Shown here: one piece after another, positions 18,931-26,827 of the stretch
How the letters are laid out: each line of letters opens with the position of its first letter
How positions within the stretch are numbered: position 1 is the first letter of the stretch
NCBI GenBank assembly: GCA_025351345.1
Contig: JANXWB010000076.1
Coordinates: forward strand, 1-40,853
DNA from: Synechococcales cyanobacterium GL140_1_metabat_312
GTDB taxonomy: Bacteria; Cyanobacteriota; Cyanobacteriia; Leptolyngbyales; Leptolyngbyaceae
Direction: 5' to 3'
Length of the DNA stretch: 40,853 nt
Notes under the pieces: model-generated
Told to the model about the DNA's origin: nothing
The model's database searches: none
The model's input: the letters and a program-made list of their open reading frames with translations, nothing else
Position numbers and translations under genes: made by a program

Positions 18931-19578
18931 TTACAGAGGACCAGAAATTCCTTGCTTACGAATCATGAGGAAGTGAAACAGCATGAAGACTGCGATCAAC
19001 CAAGGCAACACAAATGTATGTGCGCTGTAGTAGCGAGTCAGTGTCGATTGACCTACGCTAGCTCCACCGCGTAACAAGTCTGCAATCAGACTGCCCACAA
19101 CAGGAATAGCTTCTGGCACACCAGACACAATCTTGACAGCCCAAAAACCCACTTGATCCCAAGGCAATGAGTAACCCGTCACGCCAAAAGATACAGTCAG
19201 CACCGCCATCACAACGCCACTTAACCAAGTCAACTCACGGGGTCTTTTAAAACCACCCGTCAAGTAAACACGGAAGACATGGAGGATCATCATCAGGACC
19301 ATCATGCTAGCGGACCAGCGATGAACAGAACGAATTAACCAACCGAAGTTAACGTCATTCATGATGAACTGAACCGACGTGAATGCTTCAGCTACGGTTG
19401 GCTTGTAATAAAATGTCATCGCGAATCCAGTAGCAAACTGAATAAGAAAGCAAGTCAGCGTAATCCCACCCAAGCAATAAAAAATATTGACATGGGGCGG
19501 CACGTACTTGCTGGATACGTCTTCGGCGATCGCTTCGAGATCCAAGCGCTCCTCGAACCAGTCATACACGTTTGCCAT
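18931..19578 (-). CDS. petB: Cytochrome b6
   Basis: Haem-carrying subunit of the cytochrome b6f complex, moving electrons across the thylakoid membrane. The 215 residues match the usual length. C35 (IFYCLGG), which binds the extra haem c covalently, is present, as are the paired histidines in [17 protein letters not shown] and in [10 protein letters not shown] / [10 protein letters not shown] that ligate the two b haems. The ATG at 19578 begins [18 protein letters not shown]. Transcribed ahead of petD and divergently from ctpA, a neighbourhood seen in several cyanobacteria. The 186-bp spacer before ctpA must hold both promoters. Confidence 0.99.
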   Translation of the reverse strand: MANVYDWFEERLDLEAIAEDVSSKYVPPHVNIFYCLGGITLTCFLIQFATGFAMTFYYKPTVAEAFTSVQFIMNDVNFGWLIRSVHRWSASMMVLMMILHVFRVYLTGGFKRPRELTWLSGVVMAVLTVSFGVTGYSLPWDQVGFWAVKIVSGVPEAIPVVGSLIADLLRGGASVGQSTLTRYYSAHTFVLPWLIAVFMLFHFLMIRKQGISGPL

Positions 19579-19764
19579 GGTTGGAAAGGGTTCCTAAAAT
19601 AAGTCCTGTTCATTAAAAATGTAACACATCCTAAACCCATCTTGCTGAGGGAAAGCGGGTTCTAGAGCGTTATTGGGCCATTCCGATTAGCGAACTAACG
19701 GTATCCCATGTTTCCCAGTATGATAACAAAGTGTTAAGTTTTCAAGTCTCTTCTCTCATACTCC
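19579..19764. promoter_or_regulatory. Divergent petBD / ctpA promoter region
   Basis: This spacer separates the two start codons and has no gene. TATGAT (19719-19724) is a good -10 candidate for ctpA, about 40 bases before its ATG, though I see no matching -35. For petB, TTGAAAAC with TTATCAT on the minus strand is possible but has short spacing. I assign no factor-binding site. Confidence 0.35.
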
Positions 19765-21039
19765 ATGCATAACCCTATTTTTCATGCCTTTTCTAACCGG
19801 ATTTACACGATCGCTAAGCGAGGGATGGTTGTAATTCTAATGGGGATCATGGTGGTGTTGATGAGTCTTGGAACGTCAGGTTCAGCGGCGGCGTTGACGG
19901 AAGATCAACGGTTACTCAATGAAGTGTGGCGGATTATCGATCGGGCCTATGTCGATGCTAGTTTTAATCATCAAAATTGGTGGGCAGTTCGAGAGAAATA
20001 TCTTAAAAAAAATATGCCCGATCGCGAGGCCACCTATGGGCTTATGCGAGAAATGCTGGGGCTACTAGGTGATCCCTTTACCCGGGTCATGAATCCAGAG
20101 CAGTATCGTAGCCTTCAAACCAGCACGTCCGGCGAACTGACAGGCGTAGGCTTACAAATTGCTTTAGATGCCGATCGAAATGTTCTCAAGGTAATGGCTC
20201 CCATAGCTGGATCTCCTGCTGAAAAGGCTGGCATTCAACCGGGGGACGAGATTCTTGAGATTGATGGAAAATCGACGGTGGGCTTAAGCTTAGATGATGC
20301 AGCGGGTAAGATGCGCGGCAAATTAGGCACCGTAGTAATTTTAAAGATTCTTCATGCAGGGGAGCCGGAACGAGAATACGATTTAGTCCGCGATCGGATT
20401 GAGCTAAATCCTGTCATGTCTGAACTGCGCACAACAGAGCATCACCGCGTTGGATATATTCGTTTAACCCAGTTTAATGCTAATGCCCAAGCCGAAGTCA
20501 CTAGTGCGATCACATCATTAGAAAAACAAAAGGCCGATCGTTATATTCTCGACCTACGAAACAATCCCGGCGGGTTGCTACAGGCTGGAATCGATATTGC
20601 TAAACTCTGGATTCAGGACGGGGCGATCGTCTACACCGTCAACCGACAGGGCGAGCTAGGCAGCTACTATGCAGAGCAGACGGCAGTAACCAATGATCCG
20701 ATGGTGGTGTTGGTGAACAAGGGGACAGCCAGTGCGAGTGAGATTTTAGCTGGAGCGTTACAGGATAATCAACGGGCAATCTTGATTGGGGAAAAGACCT
20801 TTGGTAAAGGCTTGATTCAATCGCTATTTAATCTTTCGGATAGTTCAGGTTTAGCGGTGACAGTGGCTCGATATGAAACGCCGAACCATAATGACATTAA
20901 TAAACTCGGCATCACCCCCGATCGCATCGTAGAACTCGGCCAAGTTTCCCCGAAAGACATCGGCAAAGATTTGGATCCGCAATACCGGGCGGCGATCGAG
21001 TTTCTGGAAACAATACCGGATCGCATTCAACCCAGCTAA
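19765..21039 (+). CDS. ctpA: Carboxyl-terminal processing protease CtpA
   Basis: S41 serine protease that matures the D1 protein of photosystem II by removing its C-terminal extension in the lumen. An export signal occupies residues 1-42 (basic start, hydrophobic core 21-36, then SGSAA). A PDZ domain lies at about 120-205, with GVGLQIALD and GIQPGDEILEIDG. The catalytic dyad is S323 in GTASASEILAGALQDN and K348 in TFGKGLIQS, 25 residues apart as in the D1 protease and E. coli Tsp. Of the two S41 genes here, its place beside petBD makes it the better CtpA candidate. The HD gene follows after five bases, so they form an operon. Confidence 0.92.
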   Translation: MHNPIFHAFSNRIYTIAKRGMVVILMGIMVVLMSLGTSGSAAALTEDQRLLNEVWRIIDRAYVDASFNHQNWWAVREKYLKKNMPDREATYGLMREMLGLLGDPFTRVMNPEQYRSLQTSTSGELTGVGLQIALDADRNVLKVMAPIAGSPAEKAGIQPGDEILEIDGKSTVGLSLDDAAGKMRGKLGTVVILKILHAGEPEREYDLVRDRIELNPVMSELRTTEHHRVGYIRLTQFNANAQAEVTSAITSLEKQKADRYILDLRNNPGGLLQAGIDIAKLWIQDGAIVYTVNRQGELGSYYAEQTAVTNDPMVVLVNKGTASASEILAGALQDNQRAILIGEKTFGKGLIQSLFNLSDSSGLAVTVARYETPNHNDINKLGITPDRIVELGQVSPKDIGKDLDPQYRAAIEFLETIPDRIQPS

Positions 21040-21044
21040 TTTTT

Positions 21045-22265
21045 ATGGCGACAGAACGGACCTATCACGATCCACTTCACGGCGCAATTACGTTGTCTCG
21101 AACCGATCGTACGGAAGCCCTGTTGGTCGAATTAATCGATACTCCCGCATTCCAGCGATTGCGACGGATTCGGCAATTAGGTCTGGCGAGCTTGACGTTC
21201 CATGGCGGCGAAGCTTCACGGTTTACTCATTCCCTGGGGGTGATGGCCATTACCCGGCGGGCCTTCGATCGCTTGTGTGTGGGAATGCCAGAGCTTTTGC
21301 CCTATCGTGCATTAGTGCTTTGTGCGGCACTTCTCCACGACATTGGCCATGGTCCCTTCAGTCATACGGGCGAGGAATTATTTCGGACCCATCATGAGAT
21401 TTGGACCTGCAAAATTTTGAATGAGTCGTTACCGATTCAGACGTTGCTTGATTCTCATGACCCCAGTCTCCGATCGCAGCTCGTTCAGATCTATCACAAG
21501 AGTCACCCTATTCCTTGTCTGTGGCAATTGATTTCTAGTCAACTCGATTGCGATCGGCTCGACTATCTAATGCGCGATAGTTACATGACGGGAGTTTCCT
21601 ACGGTCAGCTTGATCTCGATCGAATTCTTCTGGCATTACAAGTAGACCCTGTAACCCAGCAATTAGTTGTGGCGCGGAAGGGGTTAGGGGCGATTGAGCA
21701 TTATTTGGTGGTGCGATCGTTTATGTATTCTCAGGTTTATAATCACGGGAAAAATATTGCAGCAACCTGGTTGCTCGATCGGGCATTCACAAGGGCAAGA
21801 GACTTACTGGCGTCCGGGCAAGAGCTAGCAGTTGATGAAACGGTGCAAGCTTGGCTAAATGGGGCAGAAGTCCCGATGATGTTATCCGATTATTTGGCTG
21901 GGGACGACACCGTATTTCAATATCATTTACAACGCTGGCAGGCAAACCCAGACTCGATTCTGAGTGATCTTTGTCGCCGATACTGCGATCGGAATTTATT
22001 CAAAGCTCGTGAAGTCTCTCATCTAAACCCAACGCAGCAACAAGAACGTTTCCATCAAGCTCAAGAAGAGATGCGGGCGATCGGTTTAAATCCTTACTAT
22101 TACACCGGATTTCGAGTGGCTCGCAGCAAAGGCTACGCACTTTATCAAAAAGGTATCAAGCTCCAACAAAATGGAGAACTCACGGAAATTAGTGAGGTGT
22201 CTCCACTAATCAAAACGATCGCAACCACTCAAGAACGGTCTTGGGTGGTTGCGGTTGAGAGATGA
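21045..22265 (+). CDS. HD-domain phosphohydrolase (dNTPase-like)
   Basis: A 406-residue cytoplasmic HD phosphohydrolase related to SAMHD1 and bacterial dGTPase-like proteins. It opens YHDPLHGAI, has an RLRRIRQLGL segment, and the metal ligands are H62 (FTHSLGVM), H98-D99 (LLHDIGHGPFSH) and the Asp in SQLDCDRLDYLMRDS. This pattern suggests hydrolysis of dNTPs or another nucleotide to nucleoside and triphosphate, but the substrate is unproven. The start is five bases after the ctpA stop, so it is translated from the ctpA transcript. No functional link to D1 processing is known to me. Confidence 0.88.
   Translation: MATERTYHDPLHGAITLSRTDRTEALLVELIDTPAFQRLRRIRQLGLASLTFHGGEASRFTHSLGVMAITRRAFDRLCVGMPELLPYRALVLCAALLHDIGHGPFSHTGEELFRTHHEIWTCKILNESLPIQTLLDSHDPSLRSQLVQIYHKSHPIPCLWQLISSQLDCDRLDYLMRDSYMTGVSYGQLDLDRILLALQVDPVTQQLVVARKGLGAIEHYLVVRSFMYSQVYNHGKNIAATWLLDRAFTRARDLLASGQELAVDETVQAWLNGAEVPMMLSDYLAGDDTVFQYHLQRWQANPDSILSDLCRRYCDRNLFKAREVSHLNPTQQQERFHQAQEEMRAIGLNPYYYTGFRVARSKGYALYQKGIKLQQNGELTEISEVSPLIKTIATTQERSWVVAVER
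22221..22252 (+). terminator. Strong hairpin within the last codons of the HD gene
   Basis: A 14-bp stem (22221-22234 with 22239-22252) around ACGG pairs completely in plus-strand RNA with a single U-G. It ends 13 bases before the HD stop codon, and the convergent protease ends nine bases beyond it. No U-tract follows, so it may act as an RNA 3'-end stabiliser or a Rho-type or collision stop and not as a classical terminator. Confidence 0.45.
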
Positions 22266-22274
22266 AGTTGGAGT

Positions 22275-23576
22275 TTACTGATTTGAGGTCGTCGTCGGTT
22301 TTTGGCCTAGGTTTCGCTGGGAAATGAGTTTGGTTATGGTGGAGACGGCTCGGACGTACTGAGGGTCATCCAATGTGCCGAGTAAACGAGGATTGCTATA
22401 AAGCTTCTCCAGTTGTTCGCGGGTCAAGGGCAACAAAATATCTGGCTCAATTCCCTTGTGGCTGATGTCAGTGCCATTCGGAGTGTAGTAATGGGCAATG
22501 GTAACCGCCAAACCGGATCCATCAGACAGCGGATGAACCGACTGAACCAATGCCTTACCAAACGTCTGGGTGCCAATGATGGTGGCCCGTTTGTTATCTT
22601 TGAGTGCGCCAGTCAAGATTTCGCTGGAGCTAGCTGAATTTTTGTCCACCAACACTACAAGAGGCAAGTTGCTAATGGCAGTGCGATTGGCGACGAGTTC
22701 TTCACTGCCGCCTTTACGATCGACAGTTTTGACAATGGCCCCTTCATCCATCCACATCCGAGAAATTTCAACACTAGACTGCAACAATCCACCCGGATTA
22801 CCTCGCAAGTCGAGAACAAATCCATTGACGTTATCTTTCTGAAGGGTTTTAATTGCTTGACGCATTTGGTCTGCGGCATGGCTACTGAATTCACTCATGC
22901 GCATGAAGCCCACCCGCGTGGAACCTTCTTGAGCCACACTGTAACGGACGGCTTGAAGTTCAATTTTTGCGCGGACTAATGGGAAATTAATCAGTTTGCC
23001 ATTACGTTCGATTTTCAAGGTGACTCGGCTGCCGCCTTTGCCTCGAATTAAGTTGGATGCATCTTCGACACTCATGCCCTTGGTTGAGCGGCCATCAATG
23101 AACAAGACTCGATCGTTCGATCGGATGTCAGCACGGGAGGCTGGCGAATTGGGTAGCGGTTCGACGACAGTCAGAACTTTAGTCTTTGCGTCCGCTTCTA
23201 ATCGAATTCCGACCCCTTCGAGATCGCCGGACGTTTGGCTGGTGAGTGATTCAAATTGTTTCGCATCCATGAACCGAGTGTAGGGATCCTCTAAAAGCTT
23301 AAGAGCCTTACGAAGGGCACCATAGGCTTGCTCTTTGGAGTTGTAATCGGGAGTGATGAGGCTGGTGCGGACGGCTTGCCAATCATTTTTGTTGAAGGAG
23401 CCATCGACATACTCTCGATTGACAATTTGCCAAGCCTCGTCAAGGACGGCTTTTGGGCTGTCTTGTTGCCATGCAGCACGAACGGGAGAAGTAGGACTAA
23501 TCAGCGTTCCAGTGGCGGCCACGATCGCGAGACCTGTGGAAAGCAATGAAGCACGGAGAAAAGACTTGCGAATCAT
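22275..23576 (-). CDS. S41 C-terminal processing peptidase (CtpB-like)
   Basis: Second carboxyl-terminal protease, paralogous to CtpA. With the ATG at 23576 it has 433 residues and begins with an export signal (MIRKSFLRASLLSTGLAIVA, cleavage likely after PVRAA). The tail-specific N-terminal helices, a PDZ domain (about 115-195, GVGIRLEAD and DIRSNDRVLFIDG) and the S41 core follow. The catalytic pair is S316 in DKNSASSSEIL and K341 in TFGKALVQS, spaced 25 residues. The frame extends 48 codons upstream, but that part is not signal-like, and GGTGA lies seven bases before the chosen ATG. CtpB or CtpC cannot be told apart here. Confidence 0.9.
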   Translation of the reverse strand: MIRKSFLRASLLSTGLAIVAATGTLISPTSPVRAAWQQDSPKAVLDEAWQIVNREYVDGSFNKNDWQAVRTSLITPDYNSKEQAYGALRKALKLLEDPYTRFMDAKQFESLTSQTSGDLEGVGIRLEADAKTKVLTVVEPLPNSPASRADIRSNDRVLFIDGRSTKGMSVEDASNLIRGKGGSRVTLKIERNGKLINFPLVRAKIELQAVRYSVAQEGSTRVGFMRMSEFSSHAADQMRQAIKTLQKDNVNGFVLDLRGNPGGLLQSSVEISRMWMDEGAIVKTVDRKGGSEELVANRTAISNLPLVVLVDKNSASSSEILTGALKDNKRATIIGTQTFGKALVQSVHPLSDGSGLAVTIAHYYTPNGTDISHKGIEPDILLPLTREQLEKLYSNPRLLGTLDDPQYVRAVSTITKLISQRNLGQKPTTTSNQ

Positions 23577-23977
23577 AGAAAAATCACCGGAGAGTGAGGA
23601 AGTGCAAGCAATAGCTACAGGAAAGGAGTGTTCCCTAATGCTGAGGAAAAACCTGATGAATTGAGAAATGTTACCAAACGTTAATATTGTTACTAAAGAT
23701 TGGATTCCTAAGTCACTCAATTATCTTGCTATGACTGTATCGACTAGATGAAAGATGATGCAATGAATTGGAGGTGATGCGAAGACTAAAAATAAGATCT
23801 AGGTGACACGATGTCTAGGTCACAGTGCTTAACTAGAACCTTAGCTTTCAGTATAGACTACAGAAAAAATATTTGGATCCCTGGATTCCCTGTGACGATT
23901 TTTGAATTGGAAGTCATGATCAGAGAAAGTCTAAGAGTCGCCTTAACTAGCCTTAACCAATAAATTTATTTCCAGCT
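23577..23977. other. Spacer between divergent genes
   Basis: These 401 bp hold no coding frame I can support. The 7-mer TCTAGGT recurs at 23798 and 23814, within a pair of GGTGACA / GGTCACA segments that also form a small GTGAC/GTCAC dyad, possibly an operator. Otherwise it is ordinary AT-rich sequence carrying promoters for both flanking genes. Confidence 0.4.
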
Positions 23978-24883
23978 ATGTTGCATCTAAATCAATTTTC
24001 TTGGGTCTTGTCTGGGTTCATAAAAGTGGCGATCGTGGCGGTGGCGATCGCTGGCATCATCAAGCTTCAGCAGCCCCAGCTTCAGCAATTGTCGGCCCGA
24101 GACGTGGCATCGGCGGAAGATCAACGTCAAGAAGCACTAAATCTAGCGCTGATGAACCGATCGCCGAGTTTTGGTTTTGATAATGTTTTGGCAGACTGGG
24201 CGTTTTTAAATTTTGTGCAATATGACGGAGATACGGGGACTCGAAAGACGGTGGGCTATCCGTTGGCTCCGAAATATTTTGACATAATTACTCGTCTGGA
24301 TCCGCGCTTTGTAGATAGCTATGTTTTTCTCAGTGGCATCATGTCCTACCAAATGGGAATGCCAAAGGAGGCGATCGCTTTAATGGATCGTGGCACCAGT
24401 GCCTTGACTCCGAAAGACCATCCAAGAGCTTTTTTAGTTTGGCGATTGAAGGGATTGGATCAGCTTCTGATGGCGAACGATTTAAAGGGGTCGCAGTTTT
24501 CCTATGATCAAGCGGGGGATTGGGCGCTGGCTTCAAGTGATGCATCGGTTCGGCAAGTGGGACCAATTTTTAAACAAACGGCAGAGTTTATTCGGACGGA
24601 TCCAAATAATAAGACGGTGCTGCTATGGTCTTGGAGCGCTATTTACGATCAGGCGGTGGTGACGCGAGATGAGGTGACGCAGGCGCGGGCGAGAGAGATG
24701 CTGCTGAAAATTGGGGCGATCGAACGCAACGACGAAAAGGGTAATACCTACTTTGAATTGCCACCATCGCCCAAATCTGAACCAAAGTCCAAATCTGAAC
24801 CAGCTCCGACACCGACCGCAACACCCAGGGCAAGTCCAATCCCATCGATCGAACCTAGCCCTACGCTAAAACCTTCGATTTAA
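23978..24883 (+). CDS. Membrane-anchored TPR-like protein, unknown
   Basis: A 301-residue protein with an N-terminal signal anchor (about 9-27, LSGFIKVAIVAVAIAGIIK). A helical region at about 45-250 has pairs of helices reminiscent of tetratricopeptide repeats (YFDIITRLDPRFVDSYVFLS, then EAIALMDRGTSAL). The C-terminal tail is rich in Pro, Ser, Lys and Thr (SEPAPTPTATPRASP). I expect a periplasmic or lumenal orientation. Relatives occur in cyanobacteria as far as I recall, with no assigned role. It precedes the methyltransferase by 53 bp on the same strand and may share its transcript. Confidence 0.65.
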   Translation: MLHLNQFSWVLSGFIKVAIVAVAIAGIIKLQQPQLQQLSARDVASAEDQRQEALNLALMNRSPSFGFDNVLADWAFLNFVQYDGDTGTRKTVGYPLAPKYFDIITRLDPRFVDSYVFLSGIMSYQMGMPKEAIALMDRGTSALTPKDHPRAFLVWRLKGLDQLLMANDLKGSQFSYDQAGDWALASSDASVRQVGPIFKQTAEFIRTDPNNKTVLLWSWSAIYDQAVVTRDEVTQARAREMLLKIGAIERNDEKGNTYFELPPSPKSEPKSKSEPAPTPTATPRASPIPSIEPSPTLKPSI

Positions 24884-24936
24884 TGAGAGACTGACACAGT
24901 TCAGAGACTCTTGGCGCTGTTTCTATCCCAATTCCT

Positions 24937-26169
24937 ATGCCTACCCCAAATCCTAAATCTAATTTGCCTGCGATCGCCGCTCCTGATTTGCAATCTGTCA
25001 GTAAAACGGTCGCGAGTCTGTACGATACCTATCCCTTCCCCCCAGAGCCACTGGTTGATTCTCCGCCTCCGGGTTATAACTGGCGCTGGAACTGGGATAC
25101 GGCTTATAACTTTTGTGCGGGACGTAAACCCGATCGGCAAGATATTCGGATTTTAGATGCGGGCTGTGGGACGGGATGTGGTACAGAGTATTTGGTACAT
25201 TTGAATCCGGAAGCCCAGGTGACGGCGGTAGATTTGAGTCCGGGGGCGTTGGAAGTAGCGCGGGAACGCTGTCGTCGAAGTGGGGCGTTGGGGGCAGATT
25301 TTCAGCATTTAAGTTTGTTTGATGTCGATCAGTTACCGGGTCAATTCGACATGATCAATTGTGTGGGCGTATTGCACCATACCCCGGACCCGATTCGAGG
25401 CATTAAAGCATTAGCGGACAAGTTGGCTCCGGGTGGAATTTTTCATATTTTTGTCTATGGGGAATTGGGCCGTTGGGAAATTAAATTGATGCAGGAAGCA
25501 ATTGCAATACTGCAAGGTGACAAACGTGGGGATTACCGAGATGGTGTGGCACTTGGGCGAGAGGTGTTTGCGACATTGCCAGAGGGCAATCGGTTGAAGC
25601 AGCGGGAACTCGATCGGTGGTCGATGGAGAACCATAAAGACGAATGCTTTGCGGATATGTATGTTCATCCCCAGGAAATTGATTACAACGTCAATACGGT
25701 ATTAGATTTTGCAGCGGCATCGGGTTTGGATTTTGTTGGGTTTTCTAATCCAAAACTATGGGAACTCGATCGTTTAATTGGTCAGTCTCCCGAATTACTA
25801 GAACGAGTGAAAACGCTGAATCAGCGCGATCGGTACCGATTGGCGGAGATTCTAGATCCGAGTTCATTTACCCATTACGAGTTTTTCTTAAGTAAGCCCC
25901 CGCTTACTAAATTAGATTGGGCGAATGATGATGATTTGCTGAAGGCGATTCCAGAACGGAGTCCTTGTATGGAAGGCTGGGAAAGTAAGATGATTTTTAA
26001 TTGTGATTACCAAATTGTAAATTTAAGTGATCAGGGATTTGAATTTCTGAAAGCCTGCAATGAGAATACAACTGAGACGGTTGCGAGTATTATTTCAAGT
26101 GTAGGAATTGGCTTAGAGGAAGTTCGATCGTTGCAGCATCAGCAATTGATTTTATTAACCCCAAATTAA
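24937..26169 (+). CDS. Class I SAM-dependent methyltransferase
   Basis: A 410-residue soluble methyltransferase. Motif I is LDAGCGTGCGTEYL (from about 73), followed by the acidic ribose contact in VTAVDLSPGALEVAR and motif IV MINCVGVLHHTPDP. The N-terminal YDTYPFPPEPLVDSPPPGYN block is a feature I associate with a cyanobacterial subgroup. After the Rossmann domain (to about 215) there is a C-terminal extension of nearly 200 residues of unknown role, including a winged-helix-like end (FEFLKACNENTTETVASIIS). Substrate unknown; small molecules or quinones are as likely as macromolecules. Confidence 0.8.
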   Translation: MPTPNPKSNLPAIAAPDLQSVSKTVASLYDTYPFPPEPLVDSPPPGYNWRWNWDTAYNFCAGRKPDRQDIRILDAGCGTGCGTEYLVHLNPEAQVTAVDLSPGALEVARERCRRSGALGADFQHLSLFDVDQLPGQFDMINCVGVLHHTPDPIRGIKALADKLAPGGIFHIFVYGELGRWEIKLMQEAIAILQGDKRGDYRDGVALGREVFATLPEGNRLKQRELDRWSMENHKDECFADMYVHPQEIDYNVNTVLDFAAASGLDFVGFSNPKLWELDRLIGQSPELLERVKTLNQRDRYRLAEILDPSSFTHYEFFLSKPPLTKLDWANDDDLLKAIPERSPCMEGWESKMIFNCDYQIVNLSDQGFEFLKACNENTTETVASIISSVGIGLEEVRSLQHQQLILLTPN

Positions 26170-26180
26170 TTCAATGAGTT

Positions 26181-26522
26181 TTAGATGGATTTCCGAATTA
26201 TGGTTCTTCGTTTAGAAGCTTTCGGCATCCATTGACTAGCAATCAGGTCGCGAATTTCCCGATCGAAAAAATCCACCGCACGGGCTACGGCTTCTTGATC
26301 TGTACAGCTCTGGGATAGTGATTCAGTTCTAAGTTTTTCGTGTTTACTGAAATGCATTAAAAATAGTTCTTTTAAAACATCATTACTAATGTCTCGGTTA
26401 ATAATGGATGTCATTTCTAGTAACTCATCGCACCGATCGGGATTCAAGCGCACGTAGGGACTATCTTTCCAAAATTTAGTTGAATGTCCCTGATAAATAG
26501 TAATCAAATCTTGTCGTTTCAT
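26181..26522 (-). CDS. Small protein, unknown
   Basis: A 113-residue, mostly helical, charged protein (start MKRQDLITIYQGHSTKFWKD). The last third carries a basic stretch (KASKRRTIIRKS). There is no signal, membrane helix or recognisable motif. The ATG at 26522 is three bases after a short upstream frame. It is convergent with the methyltransferase, eleven bases away. I do not recognise the family. Confidence 0.55.
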   Translation of the reverse strand: MKRQDLITIYQGHSTKFWKDSPYVRLNPDRCDELLEMTSIINRDISNDVLKELFLMHFSKHEKLRTESLSQSCTDQEAVARAVDFFDREIRDLIASQWMPKASKRRTIIRKSI

Positions 26523-26525
26523 ATC

Positions 26526-26612
26526 TTACGTCCCTAAAATCTGCTCCAGCATATCGTAAGGTAGTACTTCTCTCAAGAATGCCCGATCGCCTGCTAAACT
26601 AGGATTAAGCAA
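26526..26612 (-). CDS. Possible 28-residue leader peptide
   Basis: A TTG-started frame encodes a 28-residue peptide containing AGDRAFLREVLPYDMLEQIL, ending TAA three bases before the ATG of the 113-residue protein. Its composition looks like protein, not random, and the spacing would allow translational coupling. The start codon is weak and no ribosome binding site is visible. It might also be the relic of a longer N-terminal gene part. Confidence 0.2.
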   Translation of the reverse strand: MLNPSLAGDRAFLREVLPYDMLEQILGT

Positions 26613-26651
26613 AATGTAAAGTTAAACACTTTGAATACTGATTCATAAATT

Positions 26652-26807
26652 ATGGAATGGACCTCTGAAGCTGAAGCAAGACTTAAAGAAATCCCATTTT
26701 TCGTGAGGCCCGGTGCGCGAAAAAAGATTGAGAAACTCGCTCAAGAGATGGGAGAGGTTTCAATTACGGCGGAAATTTACGATAAAGCAAAGGCTAAGTT
26801 TGGTTAG
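26652..26807 (+). CDS. PCP_red-domain small protein
   Basis: A 51-residue protein beginning MEWTSEAEARLKEIPFFVRP, then ARKKIEKLAQEMGEVSITAE. This matches the small domain found at the C-terminus of ChlB, the light-independent protochlorophyllide reductase subunit (Pfam PCP_red), with its conserved W, the IPFFVR-x-x-ARKKIE core and ITAE. Here it stands alone, without the catalytic subunits, as in other cyanobacteria. Stand-alone function is not established to my knowledge; a chlorophyll-biosynthesis accessory role is inferred. It is convergent with glsA, the two stops lying 14 bases apart under one hairpin. Confidence 0.85.
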   Translation: MEWTSEAEARLKEIPFFVRPGARKKIEKLAQEMGEVSITAEIYDKAKAKFG

Positions 26808-26827
26808 AAGAAGTAATCCTTCTAACC
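26802..26827. terminator. Hairpin covering both stop codons
   Basis: A perfect 9-bp stem GGTTAGAAG (26802-26810) / CTTCTAACC (26819-26827) with an eight-base loop contains the TAG of the small protein in one arm and the glsA stop in the other. No T-run follows on either strand, so termination efficiency is uncertain. Confidence 0.5.

Noticed and set aside
23577-23720. The 48-codon N-terminal extension of the second S41 protease
   Set aside because: The extension would bury the signal peptide, and the ATG at 23576 has a ribosome binding site and a normal export signal.
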